A model generated the notes under the pieces. That model was given only the letters and a program-made list of their open reading frames with translations. It was not told where the DNA came from and did not search any database. Shown one piece after another: positions 11,101-19,475 of a DNA stretch of 36,071 nt. Origin of the DNA: a bacterium (GTDB taxonomy: Bacteria; Pseudomonadota; Gammaproteobacteria; Burkholderiales; Burkholderiaceae_C); the NCBI GenBank assembly GCA_030824555.1, contig JAVBXK010000138.1, positions 1-36,071 on the forward strand. Reading direction: 5' to 3'. The position numbers were made by a program, and so were the translations under genes. Positions within the stretch are counted from its first letter, which is position 1, and the number at the start of each line of letters is the position of its first letter.

Positions 11101-12338
11101 AGCGTCACAAGGTGCCTTATGGTTCTATTCTGGCGGTCAAGCCTGACCAGCAGATCAAGGCCGGTGCCATCCTGGCCAACTGGGACCCATTGACCCGCCC
11201 CATCATCACCGAGTTCGCCGGTCAGGCGAGGTTTGAGAACGTGGAAGAGGGCCTGACGGTTGCCAAGCAAGTGGACGATGTGACCGGCTTGGCCACCTTG
11301 GTGGTGATCGATCCCAAGCGTCGTGGTGCAGCCAAGGTCATTCGCCCGCAGGTGAAGCTGATCGACGGGCAAGGCAACGAAGTCAAGATCCCCGGCACCG
11401 ACCACTCGGTGACCATCGGCTTCCAGGTCGGCGCGCTGTTGCAAGTGCGTGATGGCCAGGACGTGGGGCCTGGTGAAGTGCTGGCCCGTATCCCTATCGA
11501 AGGTCAGAAGACCCGAGACATCACGGGTGGTTTGCCCCGCGTGGCCGAGCTGTTCGAAGCCCGTTCGCCCAAAGACAAGGGCATGCTGGCCGAAATGACC
11601 GGTACCGTGTCCTTCGGCAAGGAAACCAAGGGCAAGGTTCGCCTGCAGATCACCGACCCCGAAGGCAAGGTGTGGGACGAGCTCATTCCCAAGGAAAAGA
11701 ACATCCTGGTGCACGAAGGTCAGGTGGTCAACAAAGGCGAGAGCATCGTGGACGGTCCCGCCGATCCGCAAGACATCCTGCGCCTGCTGGGCATGGAAGA
11801 GCTGGCCCGTTACATCGTTGACGAAGTGCAAGACGTGTACCGTTTGCAGGGCGTGAAGATCAACGACAAGCACATCGAGGTGATCGTTCGCCAGATGCTG
11901 CGTCGCGTGATCGTCGAAAACGTGGGCGACTCCACCTACATCAGCGGCGAGCAGATCGAGCGCAGCGAGATTCTCAACACCAACGATGCCCTGCGTGCCG
12001 ACGGCAAACTGCCTGCGACCTACAGCAACGTGCTGCTGGGTATCACGAAGGCTTCGTTGTCGACAGACTCGTTCATCTCTGCTGCGTCGTTCCAGGAAAC
12101 GACACGCGTGCTGACCGAGGCGGCCATCATGGGCAAGCGCGACGAGCTGCGTGGTCTGAAGGAAAACGTCATCGTCGGTCGACTGATCCCTGCCGGTACC
12201 GGCATGGCCTATCACGACGCGCGCAAGACCCGCGAGAAGATGGACGACGACGAGCGCCGTGCCATTGCTGAGGCAGATGCCGCACAGCTGGCAGCCGATC
12301 AGGCTGATCAGGCCAATGAAAGTGCCGCAGCCGAGTAA
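8121..12338 (+). CDS. rpoC: DNA-directed RNA polymerase subunit beta'
   Basis: 1405 aa, colinear with the E. coli protein. It carries the catalytic magnesium site NADFDGD at residues 457-463. The N-terminal zinc ribbon uses C70, C72, C85 and C88. The second zinc site is at C814, C888, C895 and C898, the same numbers as in E. coli. The bridge/trigger region contains [21 protein letters not shown]. The C-terminal tail is Ala/Asp/Gln-rich. AAGGA at about 8106-8110 serves as Shine-Dalgarno. The gene closes the operon and is followed within 21 bp by a strong terminator. Confidence 0.99.
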   Translation: MKSLLDLFKQFTPDEHFDAIRIGLASPEKIRSWSFGEVKKPETINYRTFKPERDGLFCAKIFGPIKDYECLCGKYKRLKHRGVICEKCGVEVTQTKVRRERMGHIDLAAPCAHIWFLKSLPSRLGMVLDMTLRDIERVLYFEAYVVVDPGMTPLKKFSIMSEDDFDAKSKEYGYDEFVAKMGAEGIKELLESIDLDVEIDKLRNDLTGSELKIKKNAKRLKVIEAFKKSGIKPEWMVLDVLPVLPPDLRPLVPLDGGRFATSDLNDLYRRVINRNSRLRRLLELKAPEIIARNEKRMLQEAVDSLLDNGRRGKAMTGANKRALKSLADMIKGKSGRFRQNLLGKRVDYSGRSVITVGPTLKLHQCGLPKLMALELFKPFIFSRLEAMGIATTIKAAKKEVESGTPVVWDILEEVIKEHPVMLNRAPTLHRLGIQAFEPILIEGKAIQLHPLVCSAFNADFDGDQMAVHIPLSVEAQMEARTLMLASNNVLFPANGEPSIVPSQDVVLGLYYATRERINGTGEGMVFTDVGEIERALAAKTVELTAKISVRLTEYVKDKTTGEFTPETKVVSTTAGRALLSEILPKGLPFSNLNKALKKKEISRLINTSFRKCGLKETVVFADKLLQNGFKLATRAGISIAVDDMLVPVEKPGIIERAEKEVKEIAQQYASGLVTSGERYNKVVDIWGKAGDEVSKVMMAQLAKQKTTDRDGNVVDQESFNSIYMMADSGARGSAAQIRQLAGMRGLMAKPDGSIIETPITANFREGLNVLQYFISTHGARKGLADTALKTANSGYLTRRLVDVTQDLVVNEADCGTSNGTLMRAIVEGGEVIESLRDRILGRTTAEEVLHPETRAVLLTAGEMLDEDLIEELEAAGVDEVKVRTALTCETRFGICAKCYGRDLGRGGLVNRGEAVGVIAAQSIGEPGTQLTMRTFHIGGAASRAAIASSVEARSSGAIGFNATMRYVSNSKGELVVIARSGEIIIHDDLGRERERHKVPYGSILAVKPDQQIKAGAILANWDPLTRPIITEFAGQARFENVEEGLTVAKQVDDVTGLATLVVIDPKRRGAAKVIRPQVKLIDGQGNEVKIPGTDHSVTIGFQVGALLQVRDGQDVGPGEVLARIPIEGQKTRDITGGLPRVAELFEARSPKDKGMLAEMTGTVSFGKETKGKVRLQITDPEGKVWDELIPKEKNILVHEGQVVNKGESIVDGPADPQDILRLLGMEELARYIVDEVQDVYRLQGVKINDKHIEVIVRQMLRRVIVENVGDSTYISGEQIERSEILNTNDALRADGKLPATYSNVLLGITKASLSTDSFISAASFQETTRVLTEAAIMGKRDELRGLKENVIVGRLIPAGTGMAYHDARKTREKMDDDERRAIAEADAAQLAADQADQANESAAAE

Positions 12339-12358
12339 CAGTCTGCTGCTGTAAAAAC

Positions 12359-12401
12359 AAAAGCGCCCACCGCTTGTCCATCAAGCGTTGGGCGCTTTTT
12401 T
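12359..12401 (+). terminator. Intrinsic terminator of the rpoBC operon (probably bidirectional)
   Basis: AAAAGCGCCCA, a C/T mismatch, then CGCTTG pair with CAAGCG and TGGGCGCTTTT around a short loop, followed by a T6 run. The A-run on the left and T-run on the right make it work in either direction, which suits its place between rpoC and the convergent dedA-type gene. Confidence 0.93.
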
Positions 12402-12496
12402 CATTGTAAATTTGATCCAATGCAGCGGCCAGCTTCAGCCGCATGCCCTGCCGACGACTGTCGACATGGAACCGTGGTCAGGTCATTGGGTTGGCT

Positions 12497-13120
12497 TCAG
12501 TTGCCGTTGGCATCGTCAGGCGCGCGGCGCTTGCGCCACCACATGACGCCCAGCACGAGTGCGCCGATGCCCAGCAGCGCAAAGATGCCGTATTGAAACC
12601 GGTGCAGGATGCGGAACATCCAGTCGTAATTGCGCGCGCCAAAGTAGCCCAGGTACACCCAGATGGGGACGCTGATGAATGCGGCCACGCCGTCCATGAT
12701 GAACCACGTTGGGAAGCTCACGCGCCTGGTCATGCCAGCGGTGAAAAAGACCGGTGTCCGCAGACCTGGGAGAAACCGGGCCACGAACATCACCCAGCGT
12801 CCGTATTTTTCGAAAGCGCCCTGTGCGGACGAGAAGCGGTCGGGTGTCAGCACACGCCGCACAGATTGCCATGCCATCACCCGTTCGCCCTGGAAGCGAC
12901 CGACCGAAAACACCAATCCGTCGCCAATCAGCACACCCGCCATGCCCACGGCAAACATGGTATTCACGTCGGCAAAACCCAGACCTGCGATCACCCCGCC
13001 CGTTACCAGCGTCACGTCCTCCGGTACAGGTACCCCGAAGCCGCATACCAACAGCATGGTGAACACAGCGATGTAACCGTATTCAGTGAAGATGGGCAGC
13101 AGTGCGTTGAAAACTTCCAT
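12497..13120 (-). CDS. DedA family integral membrane protein
   Basis: 207 aa, inner membrane. DedA/VTT-domain proteins are linked to lipid carrier translocation and envelope homeostasis. The visible signature is [12 protein letters not shown] (about residues 27-38, with the acidic E34/D35 pair), then [13 protein letters not shown] and the second hallmark [18 protein letters not shown] (about 112-129, with R115 and R121). Four to five hydrophobic helices follow, the last near residues 180-196, and the tail is short and basic (WWRKRR). The start has GGAAG about 6 nt upstream on the minus strand. It converges on rpoC and diverges from alr. The substrate of this member is unknown. Confidence 0.9.
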   Translation of the reverse strand: MEVFNALLPIFTEYGYIAVFTMLLVCGFGVPVPEDVTLVTGGVIAGLGFADVNTMFAVGMAGVLIGDGLVFSVGRFQGERVMAWQSVRRVLTPDRFSSAQGAFEKYGRWVMFVARFLPGLRTPVFFTAGMTRRVSFPTWFIMDGVAAFISVPIWVYLGYFGARNYDWMFRILHRFQYGIFALLGIGALVLGVMWWRKRRAPDDANGN

Positions 13121-13298
13121 TGTCTTCCGTTGTTCTTTTGTGCGACCAGCAAACCAGCAGAAGCAGGGGGCTCTACACGGGTCTGTGCAGACGGTGGCCC
13201 GCCTTTATAGCAGCAACCGGCACAGGCCTGACCGGGGGGGCTTGTCAGGGCAGGCGTCTGGCACACTAGTTGGCCCATCAACGCCCCGTTTCAAGACC
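13121..13298 (+). promoter_or_regulatory. Divergent spacer between the dedA-type gene and alr
   Basis: 178 bp without a gene. On the minus strand a TATAAA (13209 down to 13204) could be a -10 for the dedA-type gene, but no good -35 is spaced from it. On the plus strand TTGTCA (13242-13247) could be a -35 for alr, but the -10 region is poor. An inverted repeat CCTGAC/GTCAGG (about 13227-13249) flanks a G-run and might be an operator or simply a stem-loop. Confidence 0.35.
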
Positions 13299-14471
13299 AT
13301 GCCACGTCCCATCCGCGCCACCGTTCACCTTGATGCGCTTGCCCACAACCTGGCCACTGCCCGGCGGGCAGCGGGCGATGCGAAGGTGTGGGCAGTGGTG
13401 AAAGCCAATGCCTATGGACACGGCATCGAGCGGGTGTTCGACGCCCTGCGCGCGGCCGACGGGTTTGCGTTGCTCGACTTGGCCGAGGCCCAGCGCGTCA
13501 GGGCCTTGGGCTGGCGCGGGCCCATTTTGTTGCTGGAAGGTGCATTCGAGCTGCGTGACCTGGAGCTGTGCTCCCGCCTGGACCTGTGGCACGTGGTGCA
13601 TTGCAACGAACAGATCGACATGCTGGCCACGCACAAGACGCAGGTGCCGCATCGCGTATTCCTGAAAATGAACTCGGGCATGAACCGACTGGGTTTCAAG
13701 CCAGCGCATTTCCGTGCCGCGTGGACACGGTTGAATGCACTGCCGCAGGTAGACGAGATCTCGCTCATGACGCACTTCAGCGATGCCGATGGGTCGCGCC
13801 TGGGGGCAGACGGCATCCAGCATCAGGTGGCAGCGTTCGTCAGGGCCACACAGGACCTGTCGGGTGAGCGCAGTCTGTGCAACAGTGCCGCCACCTTGCG
13901 CCACCATGACCAGGCGTTGGGCACAGGCGAAGGCATAGATGCTGCGGGCAGTCTGACGGCTGATTGGGTGCGCCCCGGCATTGCCGTGTACGGCAGCGCC
14001 CCCGATCACCCCGCGCACACTGCCGCGCACTGGGGGTTGCAACCGGCCATGACCCTGTCGAGCAAGCTGATTGGCGTGCAAACCCTCGCCGCAGGTGACA
14101 CGGTGGGGTACGGGTCAAGCTACCAGGCCACAGGCCCGCAGCGCATCGGGGTGGTGGCGTGTGGGTATGCCGACGGCTACCCGCGCCAGGCGCCGGGTGG
14201 CCTGGCTTTCGGTGCGCCCGTGCTGGTGGACGGTGTGCACACCCGGCTGGTGGGGCGCGTCAGCATGGACATGCTGACCGTCGACTTGGATGCGGTCGAC
14301 CTGGTTCGCGCCCAGACTGGCCTGCCGCCTGCCGACCTGGGGGCTGAAGTCGTGCTTTGGGGGCGCAGCCACACCGGTGCCGTTCTGCCCATTGATGAGG
14401 TTGCCCATGCTGCCCAGACCATCAGCTACGAGTTGATGTGCGCAGTGGCTGCACGCGTGAATTTTGAATGA
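13299..14471 (+). CDS. alr: Alanine racemase
   Basis: 390 aa. This PLP-dependent enzyme interconverts L- and D-alanine to supply D-Ala for peptidoglycan. The N-terminal TIM-barrel domain starts [17 protein letters not shown]. The PLP lysine is K35 in [10 protein letters not shown]. Other blocks are [20 protein letters not shown] and the [10 protein letters not shown] motif. The catalytic tyrosine of the C-terminal domain is Y271 in VGYGSSY, followed by [11 protein letters not shown] and [11 protein letters not shown]. The ATG at 13299 gives the family-typical start; an extension to 13086 overlaps the dedA-type gene and is rejected. The Shine-Dalgarno is weak. alr (biosynthetic) is favoured over dadX because no dadA neighbour is present. 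Confidence 0.95.
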   Translation: MPRPIRATVHLDALAHNLATARRAAGDAKVWAVVKANAYGHGIERVFDALRAADGFALLDLAEAQRVRALGWRGPILLLEGAFELRDLELCSRLDLWHVVHCNEQIDMLATHKTQVPHRVFLKMNSGMNRLGFKPAHFRAAWTRLNALPQVDEISLMTHFSDADGSRLGADGIQHQVAAFVRATQDLSGERSLCNSAATLRHHDQALGTGEGIDAAGSLTADWVRPGIAVYGSAPDHPAHTAAHWGLQPAMTLSSKLIGVQTLAAGDTVGYGSSYQATGPQRIGVVACGYADGYPRQAPGGLAFGAPVLVDGVHTRLVGRVSMDMLTVDLDAVDLVRAQTGLPPADLGAEVVLWGRSHTGAVLPIDEVAHAAQTISYELMCAVAARVNFE

Positions 14472-14516
14472 AAAATGTGCCTGGCGCTTTCTGTTATTGA
14501 TATGTTTGCTGCTTAT
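14471..14516 (+). repeat. AT-rich repeat-like element A, downstream of alr
   Basis: Starting at the last base of the alr stop codon, the sequence AAAAATGTGCCTGGCGCTTT (14471-14490) and the AT-rich stretch after it match element B after the SLAC1-type gene (AAAATAGTGCCTTAGCGC, 20567-20584). Composition drops sharply from the GC-rich genes around it. It looks like a degraded copy of a short dispersed intergenic repeat. The rest of the interval, to 14606, shows nothing I can assign. Confidence 0.5.
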
Positions 14517-14606
14517 TCTGATAAGGATTGAGCGCCTGGGGTGTTGGCAGTCTGACGGCGTTCCGTCGCTTGAATCCAGCATGGCTGTGGGCTTCTGGAT
14601 GTCACC

Positions 14607-14635
14607 TTGTACCCCTGGGGGTATGCATATATACT
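14607..14635 (+). promoter_or_regulatory. Sigma70-type promoter of the RND efflux operon
   Basis: The -35 TTGTAC (14607-14612) and the -10 TATACT (14630-14635) are separated by exactly 17 bp. Transcription would start near 14642, just before the Shine-Dalgarno GAAGGA (14645-14650) of the adaptor gene, giving a very short leader. It is the best-matched promoter in the window. Confidence 0.75.
14610..14623 (+). promoter_or_regulatory. Operator-like palindrome in the RND promoter spacer
   Basis: TACCCC-TG-GGGGTA is a perfect 6-2-6 inverted repeat overlapping the end of the -35 and filling the first half of the spacer. TACCC(n4)GGGTA palindromes with a GC-rich core are known targets of DUF156 repressors (the CsoR, CstR and RcnR families), which sense copper, persulfide or nickel/cobalt. 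No such regulator gene is in the window, so the assignment is by operator shape only. Confidence 0.6.
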
Positions 14636-14658
14636 GATGCCTCCGAAGGATGCCTCAC

Positions 14659-15771
14659 ATGAACCGATTCACACCGCTTACCTCAACTGCCCTGGCCCGC
14701 CTGGTCCATGCCGTGTTGTTTGTTGCCGCGTCAGCCCTGGGCTCCGCTGCGGCGGCTGAAGCGCCGTCGGTGGCGGTGGGTGTGGTGACCCACCGCGCGG
14801 TGGGACAAGGCATCGAGTTCGAGGGTGTGCTGCAAGCGGTCAAGCAAAGCACGCTGTCGGCGCAGGCCAGTGGCCGCATCACGCAATGGCTGGTCAAGGC
14901 AGGTGATCGCGTCAAGTCCGGCCAGTTGCTGGCGGTCATCGACGACCGCGTGTCTCAGGCCGGGTTGAACCAGGCACAGGCGCAGGTGGCGCAGGCTGAC
15001 GCGCAGTTGACCCAGGCGCAGGCCCAGTTTGCCCGCACGCAAGACCTGCATGCCAAAGGGTTTGTCAGCAAGGCCGCGCTGGACGTGGCCGAGTCTCAGT
15101 ACAAGTCGGCGCAGGCCGGGTCCAGCGGCGCACTGGCTGGCAAAACACAGTCACAGCTGGCGCAAGGCTTCACGCGCCTGACGGCCCCCTATGACGGATG
15201 GGTGCTGACCACCCATGCCGAAGCGGGTGACCTGGCCTTGCCCGGTGCCCCGTTGGTCACGGTGTACGCGCCGCAGCCCATGCGGGCGGTCACGCACGTC
15301 CCTGCGTCGCGCCAGGCGGCGGCCAGCCAGGCGGCACAGGTCGAGGTCCGCTTGCCCGATGGCCAATGGGTGAGCCCGGTGGCCAAGGCGACCGTGCCCG
15401 CTGCCGACCCCGTGTCTCAAACCGTCGAGTGGCGGCTTGAAATGCCTGCGATGGCCATGGCGGGCATGGTGCCCGGTCAACAGGTGCAGGTGCGGTTCGC
15501 GTCGGCCCAGGCGCAGCGCCTGATGGTGCCGGCACAAGCGGTGTTCCGCCGCGGTGAGCTGAGTGCGGTGTATGTGGTGCGCGATGCACCTGCGTCTGGC
15601 GGTGCCGGTGGGGCGGCCAGCGGCTTTGCGCTGCGGGCCGTTCGCTTGGGTGCAAGCCATGGCCCGGCGGGTTTCGAGGTGTTGGCGGGTTTGAACAGCG
15701 GTGACCGCGTGGCGTTGGACCCGCTGCGCGCCGGGTTGGCCGGGGCGCGCCCCGCTGCCACGCAGCCCTGA
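14659..15771 (+). CDS. Efflux RND transporter periplasmic adaptor subunit
   Basis: 370 aa. This membrane-fusion protein should link an RND pump to an outer-membrane channel. The N-terminus is a signal peptide with hydrophobic core LVHAVLFVAASALGSA and likely cleavage in AAAAEAP. Next come a lipoyl half-motif (SGRITQWLVKAGDRVKSG), a Gln/Ala-rich alpha-hairpin (AQAQVAQADAQLTQAQAQFA) and the second lipoyl half (LTAPYDGWVLTTHAEAGDL). Beta-barrel and membrane-proximal domains follow. I chose the ATG at 14659 because GAAGGA is 8 nt upstream; an ATG at 14650 overlaps that Shine-Dalgarno. It is first in an operon with the pump 41 bp downstream. The substrate is unknown. Confidence 0.92.
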   Translation: MNRFTPLTSTALARLVHAVLFVAASALGSAAAAEAPSVAVGVVTHRAVGQGIEFEGVLQAVKQSTLSAQASGRITQWLVKAGDRVKSGQLLAVIDDRVSQAGLNQAQAQVAQADAQLTQAQAQFARTQDLHAKGFVSKAALDVAESQYKSAQAGSSGALAGKTQSQLAQGFTRLTAPYDGWVLTTHAEAGDLALPGAPLVTVYAPQPMRAVTHVPASRQAAASQAAQVEVRLPDGQWVSPVAKATVPAADPVSQTVEWRLEMPAMAMAGMVPGQQVQVRFASAQAQRLMVPAQAVFRRGELSAVYVVRDAPASGGAGGAASGFALRAVRLGASHGPAGFEVLAGLNSGDRVALDPLRAGLAGARPAATQP

Positions 15772-15812
15772 TGCCACGCCCGACCAAGCCCTTGCCCATT
15801 TGACACGCCGCC

Positions 15813-18800
15813 ATGACCGACCCACACACTCCCCAGCAGCCCGCCACGCCGCCCCAGGCACCGCCAGATGAGGTGCTGGGTTTTTCGGGGCGCATCGCAC
15901 GGCAGTTCCAGGCCAACGCCATCACCCCGTTGCTGGCCATCGTGGCCATGCTGCTGGGGCTGTTTGCCGTGCTTGTCACCCCGCGCGAGGAAGAGCCGCA
16001 AATCAACGTGACGATGGCCAACGTCATCATCCCGTTCCCCGGTGCGTCCAGCACCGATGTGGAAAAGATGGTCGCAGGCCCTGCCGAGCAGGTGCTGTCG
16101 CAAATCCAGGGAATCGAGCACACGTTCTCGGTGTCACGCCCCGGTGTGGCCGTGCTGACGGTGCAGTTCCAGGTCGGCGTGCCCCGCACCGAGGCACTGG
16201 TTCGCCTGTATGACGTGCTCAATGCCAACAAAGACTGGTTGCCCCAGGGCCTTGGCGTGATGGACCCCATCGTCAAGCCCAAAGGCATCGACGACGTGCC
16301 GGTGTTGGCCGTGACGCTGTGGAGCCGCGACGGTCAGGCTGCCGAAGAGCTGGAGCGCGTGGCGCGCAGCGTCGAGTCCGAAGTCAAGCGCGTGAAAGGC
16401 ACACGCGAAGTGCAGACCATCGGCGGGCCGGGGCGTGCGGTACACGTCTGGCTGGACCCCGCCCGCATGCGCGAGCGCGGGGTCAGCGTGCAGCAGATGC
16501 AACAGGCCATCTCGTCCGCCAACCTGGGCTTGCCGTCGGGCAGTGTGGCTGACCGCAGCATGGGCGGGCCGGGCATGCTGTCGGTCGAAACCGGGGAATT
16601 TTTGCGTTCAGCCGACGAAGTGGGCGACATCGTGGTGGCGGTCAGCAAAGGCCGCCCGGTGTACCTGCGCGAGGTGGCCAAGGTGGAGGCAGGGGCGCAA
16701 CTGCCCCAGCGTTACGTCTGGTTCACACCGGGTGCGGCATTTGGGGCGGAGGCGGGCGCCGATGCTACGTTGGCCGCGACGGGCCAGGTGTTTCCTGCCG
16801 TGACGCTGCAAATCACCAAAAAACCAGGCGAGAACGCGGTGGACGTGGCCCGCGCCGCCCGCGCCCGCCTGGACGAGCTGAAAAACACCACCATCCCCGA
16901 AGGGGTGCAGGTGTCGGTCACGCGCGATTACGGCGAAACCGCCGCCGAAAAAGCCAACAAATTGATTCAGAAACTGGCCTTTGCCACCGCCAGTGTCATC
17001 GTGCTGGTGGGTTTTGCGCTGGGCAAGCGCGAGGCCATCATCGTGGGCGGTGCGGTCATCCTCACGCTGACAGCCACCTTGTTTGCATCGTGGGCCTGGG
17101 GCTTCACGCTCAACCGTGTCAGCTTGTTTGCGCTGATTTTTTCAATCGGCATTCTGGTGGACGATGCCATCGTGGTGGTGGAAAACATTCACCGGCACCG
17201 TCAGCTCACCCCCGAGGTGCCGTTGGCCACCATCATCCCCCGCGCGGTGGACGAAGTGGGCGGCCCCACCATCTTGGCCACGCTGACGGTGATTGCCGCC
17301 TTGCTGCCCATGGCATTCGTCAGCGGCCTCATGGGGCCTTACATGAGCCCCATTCCCATCAACTCCAGCATGGGCATGGCCTTGTCGCTGGGCATTGCCT
17401 TCACGGTCACGCCGTGGCTGGCGCTCAAACTCACCCAGACCGGTGCGGGCCATGCCGCCCATGGGCCGGGACGCGTCGCGCAGGGTCTGCAGTCGTTTTT
17501 TGGGCGTGTGTTGACCCCTTTGCTGGCCAGTGCGGCCAAGCGGTGGATGCTGCTGGCCGGCATCCTGGTGGCGTTGTTGCTGTCGGTCGGGCTGACCTTG
17601 GTTCAGGCGGTGGTCATGAAAATGCTGCCGTTTGACAACAAAAGCGAGTTTCAGGTGGTGGTGGACATGCCCTCGGGCACACCCCTGGAAAGCACGGCGG
17701 CCGCCCTGCAAGACATGGCCGCCTACCTGGCCCAAGCCCCGGAGGTGCGGGACATTCAGGGCTACGCTGGCACCGCCAGCCCCATCACCTTCAACGGGCT
17801 GGTACGCCAGTACTACATGCGTGCCGAGGCCGAGGGGGGCGACCTGCAGGTCAACCTGGTGGATAAAAAACACCGCAAGGACCAGAGCCATGCCATCGCC
17901 CAGCGTTTGCGCCCCGAGCTGGAACGCATCGCCCAGGTACACGGCGCACGGGTGAAGGTGGTTGAAGTGCCACCTGGCCCTCCTGTCATGTCGCCCATCG
18001 TGGCCGAGGTGTACGGCCCCACGCCAGACGGGCGGGATGAACTGGCCCGTCGCGTGGAAAAGGCCTTTGCAGCCACGCCCGATATCGTGGGCGTGGACAC
18101 CAGCCTGAAAGATGCCGCGCCGCGCGTGTTCCTGCGGGTCAACCGGGCACGGGCCGAGGCGCTGGGCATACCGGTGGCCAGTGTGTCGCAGGCGGTGTAC
18201 GCGGCCCTGTCGGGCAGCGACGTGACGTACCTGCACGACGGCTACAGCAAGTTTGCAGTGCCCGTGCGCTTGCAACTGCCGCGTGACAAACAGGTGGGCC
18301 TGGACAACGTGCTGGCACTGCCCATGAAGGCCGCGAACGGCAGCATGGTGCCGTTGTCAGAGCTGGTCAGGCTGGACAAAGGCATCATCGACATGCCGCG
18401 CATGACCAAAGACCTGATGCCGGTGACCTACGTTTTTGGCGACATGGCAGGCAAACTCGATTCGCCGCTGTACGGCTTGGCCGACATCCGTACACGCCTG
18501 GCTGCGGCAGCGCTGCCCGACAGTGGCGAGTTGGCCGAATACTGGATACGCCAACCGTCCGATCCCTACCGTCAATACGCCGTCAAGTGGGATGGCGAGT
18601 GGCAGATCACCTTTGACACCTTCCGCGACATGGGTGCCGCCTATGGTGTGGGCCTGGTGCTGATCTACCTGCTGGTGGTGGCGCAGTTCAAGAGTTACGT
18701 CACGCCGCTGATCATCATGGCACCCATCCCATTGACCCTCATCGGGGTGATGCCGGGGCATGCCCTGCTAGGGGCGCAGTTCACGGCCACCAGCATGATC

Positions 18801-19109
18801 GGCATGATCGCGCTGGCAGGCATCATCGTGCGCAACTCGATTCTGCTGGTCGACTTCATCGACCTCGAAACCGCGCGTGGCGTGCCGTTTGCCGAGGCCG
18901 TGGTGCAGTCGGCCGTGGTACGGGCGCAGCCCATTGCACTGACCGCACTGGCCGCGATGATGGGCGCGTTTTTCATCCTGGATGACCCCATCTTCAACGG
19001 GTTGGCGGTGTCGCTGATATTCGGCATTGCCGTGTCCACGCTGCTCACGCTGGTGGTGATTCCTGTGTTGTATTTCGCGGTGTACCGCCGCAAGCACCTG
19101 CCGCGCTGA
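15813..19109 (+). CDS. Efflux RND transporter permease subunit (AcrB/HAE-like)
   Basis: 1098 aa, inner-membrane proton-driven trimeric pump. Features in order: TM1 near residues 33-52, the porter motif PFPGASSTDVEKMVAGP, and TM4 with the proton-relay pair D450-D451 in GILVDDAIVVVENIHRH. A second half follows with its own porter domain and the helix bundle GMIALAGIIVRNSILLVDF. The position of the AcrB relay lysine (K940) is arginine here, R1007 next to N1008, as in a subgroup of RND pumps. The protein is longer than AcrB (1049 aa), with extra residues at the N-terminus. No outer-membrane factor gene is adjacent, so a TolC-like partner must come from elsewhere. The heavy-metal CzcA/CusA class is less likely but not excluded. 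Confidence 0.93.
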   Translation: MTDPHTPQQPATPPQAPPDEVLGFSGRIARQFQANAITPLLAIVAMLLGLFAVLVTPREEEPQINVTMANVIIPFPGASSTDVEKMVAGPAEQVLSQIQGIEHTFSVSRPGVAVLTVQFQVGVPRTEALVRLYDVLNANKDWLPQGLGVMDPIVKPKGIDDVPVLAVTLWSRDGQAAEELERVARSVESEVKRVKGTREVQTIGGPGRAVHVWLDPARMRERGVSVQQMQQAISSANLGLPSGSVADRSMGGPGMLSVETGEFLRSADEVGDIVVAVSKGRPVYLREVAKVEAGAQLPQRYVWFTPGAAFGAEAGADATLAATGQVFPAVTLQITKKPGENAVDVARAARARLDELKNTTIPEGVQVSVTRDYGETAAEKANKLIQKLAFATASVIVLVGFALGKREAIIVGGAVILTLTATLFASWAWGFTLNRVSLFALIFSIGILVDDAIVVVENIHRHRQLTPEVPLATIIPRAVDEVGGPTILATLTVIAALLPMAFVSGLMGPYMSPIPINSSMGMALSLGIAFTVTPWLALKLTQTGAGHAAHGPGRVAQGLQSFFGRVLTPLLASAAKRWMLLAGILVALLLSVGLTLVQAVVMKMLPFDNKSEFQVVVDMPSGTPLESTAAALQDMAAYLAQAPEVRDIQGYAGTASPITFNGLVRQYYMRAEAEGGDLQVNLVDKKHRKDQSHAIAQRLRPELERIAQVHGARVKVVEVPPGPPVMSPIVAEVYGPTPDGRDELARRVEKAFAATPDIVGVDTSLKDAAPRVFLRVNRARAEALGIPVASVSQAVYAALSGSDVTYLHDGYSKFAVPVRLQLPRDKQVGLDNVLALPMKAANGSMVPLSELVRLDKGIIDMPRMTKDLMPVTYVFGDMAGKLDSPLYGLADIRTRLAAAALPDSGELAEYWIRQPSDPYRQYAVKWDGEWQITFDTFRDMGAAYGVGLVLIYLLVVAQFKSYVTPLIIMAPIPLTLIGVMPGHALLGAQFTATSMIGMIALAGIIVRNSILLVDFIDLETARGVPFAEAVVQSAVVRAQPIALTALAAMMGAFFILDDPIFNGLAVSLIFGIAVSTLLTLVVIPVLYFAVYRRKHLPR

Positions 19110-19144
19110 GCGTGGTCCCGTAAATCTGATCGAAGGAAATTGAA

Positions 19145-19393
19145 ATGACCGTTGAACGTTACATCCGCGTGATCGCTGGCCTGTTCATCATGCTGTCGCT
19201 GGCACTGGGCGTAGAGGGCAGCCCGCTGTTCGTGAACAAATGGTTTTTGGCCATGACCGCCTTCGTGGGGTTGAACCTGTTCCAGTTCGGCTTCACCAAC
19301 TTCTGCCCGTTGTGCACCATACTGGCCAAGCTGGGCGTACCTGGCGGGCCCGACAGCTGCGGTGCGGGCAAGCAGTGCCCGGCACCCCACTGA
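19145..19393 (+). CDS. DUF2892 (YgaP transmembrane-like) small membrane protein
   Basis: 82 aa. It has two hydrophobic helices, about residues 8-23 and 33-50, joined by a short turn. A tail follows with the family motif NFCPLCTILAKLGV. Four cysteines are present: C54 and C57 as CxxC, then C72 and C78. DUF2892 is the membrane part of E. coli YgaP, a membrane rhodanese, and such proteins are often encoded with sulfur-transfer or sulfide-detoxification genes. The Shine-Dalgarno GAAGGA (19131-19136) is ideally spaced. It is 35 bp after the RND pump and probably third in that operon. A rhodanese domain is absent. Its exact role is unknown. Confidence 0.85.
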   Translation: MTVERYIRVIAGLFIMLSLALGVEGSPLFVNKWFLAMTAFVGLNLFQFGFTNFCPLCTILAKLGVPGGPDSCGAGKQCPAPH

Positions 19394-19432
19394 ACACCTC
19401 GCTTCCCGTTGCCTGACCTCGGCGCCCGGCCG

Positions 19433-19465
19433 CATGGTTCAGGCCGAACCATGACTTTATTTTTG
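19433..19465 (+). terminator. Likely terminator after the DUF2892 gene
   Basis: CATGGTTC (19433-19440) pairs perfectly with GAACCATG (19446-19453) around AGGCC, and a T-rich tract (ACTTTATTTTT) follows. The T-run begins three bases after the stem, so termination may be partial. It ends the RND-DUF2892 unit 11 bp before the next start codon. Confidence 0.6.
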
Positions 19466-19475
19466 TGACCACGCC

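Noticed and set aside
12443-13210. Plus-strand open frame opposite the dedA-type gene
   Set aside because: The minus strand encodes a clear DedA protein with both signatures. The plus frame lacks conserved features.
17142-18275. Minus-strand open frame of 377 codons opposite the RND pump
   Set aside because: The pump is intact and well conserved on the plus strand. The His/Gln/Arg-rich antisense product is typical of shadow frames.
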